Shown here in pieces: positions 36,307-46,000 of a stretch of 64,000 bases of DNA (the first letter of the stretch is position 1; each line of letters begins with the position of its first letter). The notes under the pieces are model-generated. The model was not told the DNA's origin. It saw only the letters and a program-made list of their open reading frames with translations, and searched no databases. Origin of the DNA: Actinopolyspora alba (GTDB lineage: Bacteria > Actinomycetota > Actinomycetes > Mycobacteriales > Pseudonocardiaceae). The position numbers were made by a program, and so were the translations under genes. Location of the stretch: NCBI RefSeq assembly GCF_900112765.1, contig NZ_FOMZ01000002.1, positions 1 to 64,000 on the forward strand. Reading direction: 5' to 3'.

Positions 36307-37028
36307 CCACTGACAGCACCTCCCGAATCGGCTTTCGACGTGGTGACGACGAACTCCGCGCTCTGGCGGAGGACGCCTCCGAGCGACTCGCCGGGTCGAG
36401 CACATCGGAGGTACTCGACTGGGCCGCACGCACGTTCGGCGAGAACCTGATCATGGCCTCCAACATGGAGGACGCCTCGTTGATAGACCTGGTCTCGAAG
36501 GTCCAGCCGGGCGTGGACGTGCTGTTCCTGGAGACCGGTTACCACTTCGCCGAGACGCTCGGCACTCGTGACGCGGTCGCGCAGACCTACGACGTCAACA
36601 TCATCAACGCGATGCCCGAACAGACGGTCGAACAGCAGGACGCCACCGAGGGGGCGAGGCTCTACGAACGGGACCCCGGCCGGTGCTGCCACCTGCGCAA
36701 GGTTCTTCCGCTGCGCAACACGCTGGCCCGCTACGAGGCCTGGATCACCGGTCTGCGACGCGTGGATTCGCCGAGCAGGGCCGACACTCCCCTCGTGACC
36801 TGGGACGAACGCAACAACCTCGTGAAGGTGAATCCGCTCGCGGCGTGGACCGACGAGGACATGGACAATTACATCGCCGAGCACAATGTGCTGGTGAACC
36901 CCCTGGTCCCCGCCGGCTTTCCCTCGATCGGGTGTCAGCCGTGCACCGCCAAGCCCGCGCCGGGCGCGGACCGGCGCAGTGGCCGCTGGGCCGGTAGCAC
37001 GAAGACGGAGTGCGGATTGCACGCCTAA
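36303..37028 (+). CDS. cysH: Adenylyl-sulfate (APS) reductase
   Basis: 241 residues. 'NLIMASNMEDASLIDLV' is the PP-loop-like start and 'LETGYHFAET' the substrate loop. Iron-sulfur cysteines are in 'RDPGRCCHLRKVLPL' and 'SIGCQPCTAKP'; this CC...CxxC pattern marks the [4Fe-4S] APS reductase rather than PAPS reductase. The catalytic Cys is in the C-terminal 'KTECGLHA'. It makes sulfite from APS using thioredoxin. Confidence 0.96.
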   Translation: MTTDSTSRIGFRRGDDELRALAEDASERLAGSSTSEVLDWAARTFGENLIMASNMEDASLIDLVSKVQPGVDVLFLETGYHFAETLGTRDAVAQTYDVNIINAMPEQTVEQQDATEGARLYERDPGRCCHLRKVLPLRNTLARYEAWITGLRRVDSPSRADTPLVTWDERNNLVKVNPLAAWTDEDMDNYIAEHNVLVNPLVPAGFPSIGCQPCTAKPAPGADRRSGRWAGSTKTECGLHA

Positions 37029-37125
37029 GCCCGCGGACTCGGGAACTCCGGGGGAAAATGCCGGCACGACCGGCACCAGTGCATCACCCGATGGGATGAA
37101 CTGGTAACTGTGTAAGGGCACGCTG

Positions 37126-38088
37126 ATGACGACGGAAGCGATCATGGATCAAAATCTCGACCTACCGGAAGATCCGGCGACATCCGAGGCACCACCACAA
37201 GTGGACAACCTCGATGCGCTGGAATCCGAGGCGATCCACATCTTCCGGGAGGTCGCTGGGGAGTTCGATCGCCCGGTGATCCTGTTCTCCGGAGGCAAGG
37301 ATTCCACGGTGCTGCTGCACCTGGCACTGAAGGCGTTCCGGCCCGCACCCGTGCCGTTCCCGCTGCTGCACGTGGACACCGGGCACAACTTCGAAGAAGT
37401 GCTGCGGTTCCGCGACGAGCTGGTCAGCCGCCACGACCTGCGACTGGTCGTGGCCAGGGTCCAGGACTGGATCGACGACGGCAGGCTCAGCGAACGGCCG
37501 GACGGTACCCGCAATCCGCTGCAGACGCAGCCGCTGCTGGAGGCGATCGAGCAGAACCGCTTCGACGCCGTGTTCGGCGGCGGCAGGCGTGACGAGGAGC
37601 GTGCCCGCGCCAAGGAGCGCGTCTTCAGCCTGCGCGACGCCTTCGGCCAGTGGGATCCGCGCAGGCAGCGCCCCGAGCTGTGGAACCTCTACAACGGCAA
37701 GCACCGGGCCGGCGAGCACATGCGGGTGTTCCCGCTGTCCAACTGGACCGAACTGGACGTGTGGCGCTACATCCAGCGCGAGAAGATCGAGCTCTCCAAC
37801 CTCTACTACGCCCACCGCAGGGAAGTCTTCCATCGGGACGGCATGTGGCTGACCTCCGGCCCGTGGGGCGGGCCACGCGAGGACGAGGAAGTCCACGAGA
37901 AGACGGTTCGCTACCGCACCATCGGGGACGGCTCGTGCACCGGCGCGGTGGAGTCCGAGGCGTACACGGTGGACGACGTGATCGCCGAGGTCGCCGCCAG
38001 TCACCTCACGGAGCGAGGGGCGACCCGAGCCGACGACAGGATGTCCGAGGCAGCCATGGAGGACCGCAAGCGGGAGGGCTACTTCTGA
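37126..38088 (+). CDS. cysD: Sulfate adenylyltransferase subunit 2
   Basis: 320 residues; AAGGG six bases before the ATG. 'PVILFSGGKDSTVLLHLALKAF' is the PP-loop, 'LLHVDTGHNFEEVLRFRDE' and 'DAVFGGGRRDEERARAKER' are family phrases. With CysN it makes APS from sulfate and ATP. Stop shares a base with cysN start (TGATG). The 97-bp gap after cysH holds no gene. Confidence 0.97.
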   Translation: MTTEAIMDQNLDLPEDPATSEAPPQVDNLDALESEAIHIFREVAGEFDRPVILFSGGKDSTVLLHLALKAFRPAPVPFPLLHVDTGHNFEEVLRFRDELVSRHDLRLVVARVQDWIDDGRLSERPDGTRNPLQTQPLLEAIEQNRFDAVFGGGRRDEERARAKERVFSLRDAFGQWDPRRQRPELWNLYNGKHRAGEHMRVFPLSNWTELDVWRYIQREKIELSNLYYAHRREVFHRDGMWLTSGPWGGPREDEEVHEKTVRYRTIGDGSCTGAVESEAYTVDDVIAEVAASHLTERGATRADDRMSEAAMEDRKREGYF

Positions 38089-39443
38089 TGAGCAACGAGA
38101 CCGAAACCCTCACCCGGTTCGCCCCCGACAGCGGAACCGAAGTGGCACTTCCGGTGCACACCGATCTGCTGCGGCTGGCCACGGCGGGCTCGGTGGACGA
38201 CGGCAAGAGCACGCTGGTGGGACGGCTGCTGCACGACACCAAGTCGGTGCTGGCCGACCAGCTCGACGCGGTACACCGTGCCAGCGCCGACCGCGGACTT
38301 AGCACTCCGGACCTGTCGTTGCTGGTCGACGGGCTGCGCGCGGAGCGCGAGCAGGGCATCACCATCGACGTCGCCTACCGCTACTTCGCGACCGGCAAGC
38401 GCACTTTCGTGTTGGCCGACACCCCCGGTCACGTGCAGTACACCAGGAACACCGTCACCGGTGCCTCCACCGCGCAGCTCGCGGTGCTGCTGGTCGACGC
38501 CCGCAAGGGTGTGGTGGAGCAGACCAGGAGGCACGCCGCGGTGCTGGCGCTGCTCGGCGTACCGCGACTGGTGCTGGCGATCAACAAGATCGACATGGTC
38601 GACTTCGACGAGTCGGTGCACACCGCCATAGCCCAGGACTTCGCGCGGCACGCCAGGGCCCTGGGGTACTCCGACGAGGACGTGGTCACGGTCCCGGTGT
38701 CGGCGCTGCACGGTGACAACGTCGTGGAACGTTCCGAGCGCACGCCCTGGTACGAGGGCCCCGCCCTGCTGGAGCACCTGGAAACGGTTCCGGTCGCTCC
38801 GGACCCGCACGACGTTCCGTTCCGGTTGCCGGTGCAGTACGTGATCCGGCCGCGTACCGCCGACCACCCGGACTACCGCGGTTACGCGGGGCAGGTCGCC
38901 GCGGGAGTGGTCAACGAGGGCGACGAGGTGGTGGTGCTTCCGAGCGGAGCACGCAGCAGGGTCTCCATGGTGGACACCCCGGACGGTCGGGCGCAGAGCG
39001 CGGCGGCCGGACGTTCGATCACCGTGCTGCTGGAGGACGACCTGGACATCGCACGCGGCGACGTCATCGTCTCGGCGGCGGAACAGCCCCGGGTGACCGA
39101 CGAGTTCGACGCCACGGTCTGCTGGCTCGCCGAGAAGCCCCTCGCGCCGAACGCGAAGGTGCTGATCAAGCACGGCGCCCGAACCGTGCAGGCCATGGCC
39201 ACCGAACTGTCCACCCGCTTCGACGAGCAGGAACTGTCGAGCGTGGACGCCCCGGACAAGCTGGAGCTCAACGAGATCGGCAAGATCCGGTTCCGCACCT
39301 CGGAGTCGTTGCCGATCGACGACTACGCGGACAGCAGGCGCACCGGTTCGTTCATCGTGCTCGATCCCTCCGACGGTTCCACGCTCGCGGCGGGCCTGAT
39401 CGGTGTTCCGCTGGCCCCGCTGGCCTCGGCGGTGACTCGATGA
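38088..39443 (+). CDS. cysN: Sulfate adenylyltransferase subunit 1 (GTPase)
   Basis: 451 residues. GTPase motifs: 'GSVDDGKSTLVGRLL' (G1), 'EQGITIDVAYR' (G2), 'DTPGH' (G3), 'NKID' (G4). Beta-barrel EF-Tu-like domains follow. No CysC kinase domain is fused, and none is nearby, consistent with direct APS reduction by CysH. Confidence 0.97.
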   Translation: MSNETETLTRFAPDSGTEVALPVHTDLLRLATAGSVDDGKSTLVGRLLHDTKSVLADQLDAVHRASADRGLSTPDLSLLVDGLRAEREQGITIDVAYRYFATGKRTFVLADTPGHVQYTRNTVTGASTAQLAVLLVDARKGVVEQTRRHAAVLALLGVPRLVLAINKIDMVDFDESVHTAIAQDFARHARALGYSDEDVVTVPVSALHGDNVVERSERTPWYEGPALLEHLETVPVAPDPHDVPFRLPVQYVIRPRTADHPDYRGYAGQVAAGVVNEGDEVVVLPSGARSRVSMVDTPDGRAQSAAAGRSITVLLEDDLDIARGDVIVSAAEQPRVTDEFDATVCWLAEKPLAPNAKVLIKHGARTVQAMATELSTRFDEQELSSVDAPDKLELNEIGKIRFRTSESLPIDDYADSRRTGSFIVLDPSDGSTLAAGLIGVPLAPLASAVTR

Positions 39444-39479
39444 CGACCCCAGCGACTCGATGACGACCGGAGTTCCCGG

Positions 39480-40238
39480 ATGAGCGCACCGCTGGTCGCG
39501 GTGGCGCACGGCAGTCGGGACCCACGTTCGGCAGCCACGATCCAGGGGCTGCTGGACGTGGTCCGCTCCGTCCGCCCCGAACTCGACGTACGAACCGCGT
39601 TCCTGGAACTGTCCGCGCCACGGCTCGGCGACGTGCTCGACGCCGTGCACGCCGACGGCAACAGGCGGGCCGTCATCGTTCCGCTGTTGCTCGGCCACGC
39701 CTACCACGCGAGTGTGGACATCCCGAACGCGGCGCGGGAGGCCGAACGCCGCAATCCGCTGCTGCGGCTGTGCACGGCCGAAGTGCTCGGACCGGACCCC
39801 AGGTTGCGGCAGGCCGCGTGGCGGCGGCTGACCGAGAGCGGTGCCGATCCGGATGATCCGGAACTCGGTGTCGTACTGGCCGGTGCGGGATCGGCGCACG
39901 CTTCCGCCAACGGGCTGGTCTCCGAGGTGGCCGGAATCTGGCAGCGGCACAGCCGTTGGGCCGGTACCGTGGCGGCGTTCGCCGCCGCTGCCGAGCCCGA
40001 CGTACCCGCCGCGCTGGAACTGCTGCGTGCGCGGGGAGCACGGCGGTTCGCCGTCGGCTCGTGGTTCCTGGCTCCCGGCAGACTGCCCGACCGGGTACTC
40101 GAACGGGCCGCCGAACACGCCGAGCACCCGCTGCTGGCGGACACGATGGGAGCGGCACCGGAACTGGCCGAGCTGGTGATCGAGCGGTACGAGGCGGCGC
40201 TGGCCGCCAGGCCCGGGTCGCTGGCACACGCCACTTGA
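39480..40238 (+). CDS. Sirohydrochlorin chelatase (CbiX/SirB type)
   Basis: 252 residues: two tandem CbiX-like halves. 'LVAVAHGSRDPRSAATI' has the catalytic His and 'IVPLLLGHAYHASVDI' the second; the C-terminal half has 'GSAHASANGL' and 'FAVGSWFLAPGRLPDRV'. It inserts iron into sirohydrochlorin to make siroheme for SirA. M. tuberculosis Che1 is the counterpart next to cysH. 36 bp after cysN. Confidence 0.92.
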   Translation: MSAPLVAVAHGSRDPRSAATIQGLLDVVRSVRPELDVRTAFLELSAPRLGDVLDAVHADGNRRAVIVPLLLGHAYHASVDIPNAAREAERRNPLLRLCTAEVLGPDPRLRQAAWRRLTESGADPDDPELGVVLAGAGSAHASANGLVSEVAGIWQRHSRWAGTVAAFAAAAEPDVPAALELLRARGARRFAVGSWFLAPGRLPDRVLERAAEHAEHPLLADTMGAAPELAELVIERYEAALAARPGSLAHAT

Positions 40239-40270
40239 GAGCGCACGGCAGCGTTCGCCCGACGGCCCGG

Positions 40271-40366
40271 CGATTTCGCGAGAAATTGACGCCCGGCGCC
40301 ACACAGTGCCCACCGGGGCGACGATTTCCCGAGAAACTGACGGCGGTACGAGAAACTGACGGCGGT
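40271..40366. repeat. Cluster of short 'CGATTTC...GAGAAACTGAC' repeats
   Basis: CGATTTCGCGAGAAATTGAC (40271-40290), CGATTTCCCGAGAAACTGAC (40322-40341) followed by GGCGGT, then ACGAGAAACTGACGGCGGT (40348-40366). Each first arm is nearly self-complementary (TTTC with GAAA). They fill the gap between the convergent chelatase and FkbM genes. Confidence 0.75.
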
Positions 40367-40377
40367 GTCGCGGGTGG

Positions 40378-41172
40378 TCAGACTCCCCGTCTCGTGGTGA
40401 AGAGGTAGTTCCGCTTGTGAGTGGTCACCCTGTCGACGGGCACCCACCGTTCGGCGTGCCAGACGTACATGCCGTATCCCATCTCGCGGAGCCAACGAGT
40501 GATTTTGTCCGGTTCGAACCCGTATCTGGCCAGGTGGCGTTGTTCGATTTCCAGCAGCAGATTCGGCTCGCAGTCCGCGAGCGTCCGTTCGGCGCCTTCC
40601 AGCACGAACGGTTCGTACCCCTCCACGTCGATCTTGAGGAAATCCACGCGGTCGAGGCCGCGTGAGCGCCGCACCTGATCCACCGAGAGCACGTCGACGG
40701 TATGGGTTCGCACCCGCCGCACCTCATCGTGCTCACCGGGTGCGGGTCCTCGATCGTCGATATGGGCGTGGCCGTGCACCGGGAAACCGAAGCGGCGGGG
40801 GACCACGAGCCCGCGGGGCTCCGAGCGACTCCCGATCGCGGCACGAGTGGTCCGCAGCTGGGGCAGCTGAACGAGCCGCTGCAACCCGGTGAGTATCCGA
40901 TGTGGCTTACGCTGCGGTTCGAAGGAATGCACCATCCCGTGCTCGCCGACCAGCTCTGCCAGTGAGAAGCTGTACATGCCGTAGGCCGCACCGATGTCGA
41001 AGCACACGTCACCGGTACCGACCACACTCGGCAGACCTCTCGTCTCGGGCTCGAACAACGATCCGGCCGAAGCCGTCCGCAGCAGAGCGGCCAGCCGCGA
41101 TCGACGCCGTCCCGAAGCCGCGTCCCCCTCGACAACACGTTTCCCCTCGGCTCGCTCGAACTGCCCCGACAC
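40378..41172 (-). CDS. FkbM-family methyltransferase
   Basis: 264 residues, GTG start. 'VGTGDVCFDIGAAYGMYSFSLAELVG' is the SAM loop, 'VHSFEPQRKPHRIL' motif II and 'RVDFLKIDVEGYEPFVLEGAERTL' the FkbM hallmark. O-methyltransferases of this family modify sugars, lipids or natural products. No biosynthetic cluster is evident beside it. Confidence 0.88.
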   Translation of the reverse strand: MSGQFERAEGKRVVEGDAASGRRRSRLAALLRTASAGSLFEPETRGLPSVVGTGDVCFDIGAAYGMYSFSLAELVGEHGMVHSFEPQRKPHRILTGLQRLVQLPQLRTTRAAIGSRSEPRGLVVPRRFGFPVHGHAHIDDRGPAPGEHDEVRRVRTHTVDVLSVDQVRRSRGLDRVDFLKIDVEGYEPFVLEGAERTLADCEPNLLLEIEQRHLARYGFEPDKITRWLREMGYGMYVWHAERWVPVDRVTTHKRNYLFTTRRGV

Positions 41173-41311
41173 GGAAACTCGCTTTCGGTAGGTATTCGGT
41201 CACCGTCGCCGACCCGGCACGTCACTTTTTCACTTTCAGCGTCCGATCGATTACCCAACGTAGGATAATCGATGCGCCGAATCGCACCGCGAGGCGCGTG
41301 GCGCAGTAACA

Positions 41312-41344
41312 GGGCCGATACGGACAAGCGGTCCGTATCGGCCC
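41312..41344 (-). terminator. 14-bp perfect hairpin terminator
   Basis: GGGCCGATACGGAC (41312-41325) pairs perfectly with GTCCGTATCGGCCC (41331-41344) around AAGCG. It lies 3' of the minus-strand secreted protein gene (stop at 41445), separating it from fkbM. Confidence 0.8.
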
Positions 41345-41444
41345 TCGGACCCGTCACAGCGGTACCGATCGGCTCTCCGGAGCGTGCGACCGACGGGAAG
41401 ATCTCGCTCCGGCCCGCGCTTTCGGAGCGCGCGGGAAATCTCGG

Positions 41445-42371
41445 TCAGGAGGCCGCGAAGGTCACCTCGCGTCCGGCGTCACGGCAGGTGTAGTCGTAGC
41501 CACCCAGCTCGCTGTCCGCCTCGGTCGCGGAGCACTCGAAACCGTTGCTGCGGTAGTCCTGCCCGATCCGCCCCTCGGCGTCCGCCGCCACGTCACGGGC
41601 GGTGTCGCAGTCGGCTCCGCTCGCCTCGATGCCGAAGGCACCGTTGTCCGAGTTGGGAGTGAACGGCACGTCACCGCAGGAACGCGTGGCCGCGTACTCG
41701 GTGGAGACGGTGGTGTCACCGTTGACAACGACGGTGTTGTCCCGCTGGACGACGCTCTGCGGGTGGATCACCTCGCGTGGTCCCACCACGCTGTTGCCGA
41801 CGGCGATACGCGCGACGACGCGCTGACCGGTTCGCAGTCTCACCGGTGCGGAGTAGACGCCGTCACCGTCGTTGTCACGCAGCGCGATCGCACCCAGCTC
41901 GTCGATGTCGGCGACCTCGTCACGCGGGTTCGCACCGGGAGTTCCGAACAGGCCGTAGAACGTCGTGCTGCCGCTCACGGAGCCGTCGGTACGCACCCGG
42001 AAGTTCAGTCGCGTGGTACCGCGCTCGGGCAACGATTCGCCGCGTGCGACCGGTTCCACCGTTCTGACCGCGAGCCGGTCGGTTTCCGAGGTCTTGCCGG
42101 AATCGCTCCCGGTCACCTTGACCCGTTCACCCGCATAGGGCAGCAGCATCCCCGGCGCGCCGGTGAGCCGGTAGCGCGTGCCGTCGCTTTCCGCCGTAAG
42201 GGCGTATCCCTGACCGCCGCGTACGAGCGTTCCGGTGGCACTTGTGAACAGCCCTGCCGCGCTCTGGCCGTTCCGGGGGGACTGCGCGTCGGATTTCTCC
42301 GCGGCGGCAGCGGTGCCCGCACCACCCAGTACCGTCAACACCGCGGCGGCGATCGCGAAAGTCTTGCGCAT
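41445..42371 (-). CDS. Secreted protein of unknown function
   Basis: 308 residues with a Sec signal peptide ('MRKTFAIAAAVLTVLGGAG' then 'TAAAA' cleavage region). The mature protein has beta-rich text and four Cys that could form two disulfides in 'SCGDVPFTPNSD', 'ADCDTARD', 'FECSATEAD' and 'YTCRDAG'. 'GDGVYSAPVRLRTGQRVVARI' suggests an Ig-like sandwich. No family recognised. AAAGGTGG is about 11 bases upstream. Followed by a strong terminator, so monocistronic. Confidence 0.75.
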   Translation of the reverse strand: MRKTFAIAAAVLTVLGGAGTAAAAEKSDAQSPRNGQSAAGLFTSATGTLVRGGQGYALTAESDGTRYRLTGAPGMLLPYAGERVKVTGSDSGKTSETDRLAVRTVEPVARGESLPERGTTRLNFRVRTDGSVSGSTTFYGLFGTPGANPRDEVADIDELGAIALRDNDGDGVYSAPVRLRTGQRVVARIAVGNSVVGPREVIHPQSVVQRDNTVVVNGDTTVSTEYAATRSCGDVPFTPNSDNGAFGIEASGADCDTARDVAADAEGRIGQDYRSNGFECSATEADSELGGYDYTCRDAGREVTFAAS

Positions 42372-43070
42372 CGTTGTCGAGCCACCTTTCGTTCGGGATC
42401 GCTTCGATGAACCTTTCGCCCCGGGAGACGTCGCGGGGGACTTCGGGTTGCCCCGAAACGGTCATCGATTCGTATCGAGTTGTGAGCACCCCGGGTACAG
42501 TGCCGACACCTCGGAACCGGGGCGGGAGCGACCGATGGTCGGCCCGACCGAGAGCCGAGGGGTACCGCGACGCGGCCGATGCCCTGTGGCTACCACCACG
42601 TGGCGAGACCGCCCAGACTGCCACTTCCGAAGAGGTTTCGCACCCGATCGGAGTAACGAAAGGCGCCCCGACTGGGTCTTTCGGAGCAATTCGGACCCAC
42701 TCGCCCCATCGGTAACGGAACCAGGAGCATGATTTCGGCAGCAGGAGTCGGAAGTGGCATCCAACGAGCGGGGAACGACAACTCCACGGACGTCCACTCC
42801 CCGCGCACCGGTAGCTGCCCACAACGGAAGCGGTTCACCACATTACGAATCCGAACAATCACTCCTGGCAAACAGGAGATACCGAAATTCACTCCGTGAG
42901 ATCATGAGACAGTAACGATTGTGCGGACACACACCGGAACCGATCGCTCAACGCGTCGCGTCCGATCGTCGTAGCCAGCCGAGGGCGCGTTCCGCCAGGT
43001 GGTCGCCGACCGGAAAATCGCAGGTCGAACCCTGCGCATCGACGAACCGGAAATGGGAAGCAGCGGGGAG
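42372..43070. other. Intergenic region before the DraG-array genes
   Basis: About 700 bp with lower GC than the genes around it and no convincing frame on either strand. It must contain promoters for the divergent secreted protein gene and for the DraG-array operon. If translation began at GTG 42999 instead of ATG 43071, the region would be 72 bp shorter. Confidence 0.45.
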
Positions 43071-46000
43071 ATGAACAGTCAGCAACCGAGCCGACCGGTG
43101 ATTACGCCCGCGATGCGGGAGCAGGCCGCGCAACAGCCGAACAGCTGGCTCTACGTGGTGGATCCGATCTTCACCGATCCCAACGCGGAAGTCCCGCCCT
43201 GGGGGTTCATCGGCGGATTCCGAGTCGACGAGCACGGGGAGATCACCGCGGACTTCTCCCCGAACCCGAACTACCGCCCCTCTCCCGTGGCGTTGCGTCT
43301 TCCCGCCCCCACCAACGACGTGGAGCGGGCACTGCAACTGACCACCACCGGCTACGCCCCCTCCCAGACGCTGCTCGGCTCCCTGCTGGAAGCCGAACTC
43401 ATCCTGTTCGCCCAGCCGCAGGGCGAAGGACTGTTCACCTTCGAACACCCCTCGGGACGCAACCAGCTGCAGGTTTTCACCTCGGAAGGCCATCTGCCGC
43501 GGAACTGGACCAGCTGGCAGCGCATGACCGGCAGGTCACTCGCGGAGCTGCGCCCGCTCGGCACCGATATGCAGGTGAACCCCGCCAGCCCGAGCAAGGT
43601 GCGTGTTCCCTGCGAGGATCTGATCCAGGCCGCGGGCATCCCGCTGCGGACCAACGACGCGGCATCGCGCAACGGTTCTGAGGCGACCACGGTGGTCACG
43701 GGACTCGGAACCCGCCACCGACCGGACCGATCCGGAGGAACGACACAGTCGGTCCCGGCACAACAGTCGGTCCCGGCACAACCGACCGCGTCGCAGCGAG
43801 CCCCCGCCGCGACAGCGGCTCCCGAGACACGATCGACCGGCGCGCCGAACGTCGCGGCGGGTAGCGCCGCGCCACCCGGAACCACGCCCGCACCCGCCGA
43901 TACGCGGAACGACGAAACCGGCCAACGCCTGCTCGGCAGCCTGCTCGCCGCCGCTGCCGGTGACGCGCTCGGCGCACCGGTGGAGTTCTATCCGCTGGAG
44001 CAGATCCGCAACCGGTACGGCAGCGCCGGGGTGACCGACTACGACCGGGACAACCAGCAGGGCGGCTCGTTCACCGACGACGGCCAGCTGATGCTGTTCG
44101 CGCTCGAGGGATTCGTCCGAGGTCACATCGCGGTGCGCCACGGGACGGCGGAGACACCGCTTCCGGCCGTACAGCTGGCATTGCAACGCTGGCTGCACAG
44201 CCAGGGATACTCCTGGTCCCGTGTGGCCGGGCCGTTCTCGGAGACCCACCCCGAACCGGACGGCTGGCTCGTGGAGCGGCCGGAGCTGTTCGCGGTGCGC
44301 TCGCCCGCCAGCGGCTCGATCAGCGCGCTGCGCGAGTTCGCGGCCTCGGGCAGGGCGGGCACGGTCGAGGAACCACTGTACTATTCGGACACTCATGGCG
44401 CGGTGCTTCGCGGAGTCGGTGCCGCGCTGTGGTCGGACGACGCCGCGGAGGTCTTCCGAACGGCCGCCTGCGCCGCCGCGCTGACCCACGGCGAGCCGGA
44501 CGGTTATCTGCCCGCGGGTACGTTCGCGGTCCTGCTGCGGGAACTGCTGTGGGAAACCCCGGCTCCGGAGGCACTCGCGCGGGCCCGGAGCGTACTCGGT
44601 GAACACGTCGCGGGCTCGGCCACGGAGCGGGCGCTGGCCGCTGCGGTGAACCTGGCCGAGCACGGGCGTCCCACCCCGGAACGGCTCAAGGACGTGCTGG
44701 GCGGTGGCTGGACCGGCCCCGAGGCACTGTCGATCGCCGTCTGCGCCCTGCTGAGTACCGAAAGCCTCGCCGATGCCGTACTGCTGGCGGTCAACCACTC
44801 CGGGGACAGCGACTCCACGGCGGCGATCTGCGGCGCCCTGGCGGGCGCCCGATACGGCAGGGACGCCCTCCCGGGCACCTGGCTGCGCGACCTGCGGGGA
44901 CGAGAGACGATCGAGGCCCTGGGGCGGGACGCGCTGCTGGAGTTCGGCGCCGAACCGCCGGACGACCCGACGTGGTGGCACCGCTACCCGGGCAGGCGGG
45001 ACGGTTCCGAACTCGGATTCAGCACCGACTTTCCCGTGACGGTTCCCGACCACTCAGAACCGTCCACGGCGGAACAGCCGACCGCCGAGGAACCGGCTAC
45101 CGAGGAACCGGCCGAAAGCGCCGACGAGAACGCGGGTTCGTCGACGGAGGAGGCAAACGACGCCGAAGGACGTCCCGGTGCGGCGGACACTTCCCGGAAA
45201 CCGGTGCTCGGCTGTCTGCTGGGCGGAGCGGTCGGTGACGCGCTGGGGTACCCGGTGGAGTTCGACTCGCTGCGCACGATCCGTGACCGGTTCGGCCCCG
45301 AGGGGGTCACAGGCCTCGAACCGAGCGGATCGGACACCGCTCCGATCAGTGACGACACCCGGTTGACGCTGTTCACGCTGGACGGACTCATCCGCGCCGG
45401 TCACAGCATGCGCCGTGGGCTGGCGACCGATCCGGTCGAGCTGGTGCAGCACTCCTACCAACGCTGGCTGCACACCCAGGGTTTCGAGAGCGAGGAGGTC
45501 ACCGGTCCCGGCTGCACCGAACCGGACGGTTGGCTGCTCTCCCGGTCCGAGCTGTTCGACCGGCGAGCACCGGGAACGACCCGTATCGAGGCGCTGCGGG
45601 GATTCGCCGCGGGCGAGAGGCCCGGTTCGTCGCACAACCCGCTGAACGAGTCCAAGGGATGTGGCGCGGTCATGCGTGCCGCACCAGCGGCGCTGTGGTC
45701 GGCCGATGTGGACGAGGTGTTCCGGCTGGGCGCCGAGACGGGGATGCTGACCCACGGCCATCCCAGCGGGTCTCTGCCCGCCGGGACACTGGCCGTGCTG
45801 GTGCGTCGGCTGCTGGAGGGGGACACGCTGCGGCGGGCCCTCGACACCGCGTTGGCGCGACTGGCGACCTGGGACGGGCACGAGGAGACGACCGAGTGCC
45901 TGCTGCGGGCGGAGGAGCTGGTCTCGCTGGGCGAGCCGGGCCCCGAGGTGATCGAACAGCAGCTCGGCGGTGGCTGGGTGGGCGAAGAGGCGCTCGCCAT

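Noticed and set aside
42462-42892. Minus-strand frames of about 100-120 codons between secreted protein and DraG array
   Set aside because: Low-quality text with no domain and no ribosome site; base composition unlike neighbouring genes.
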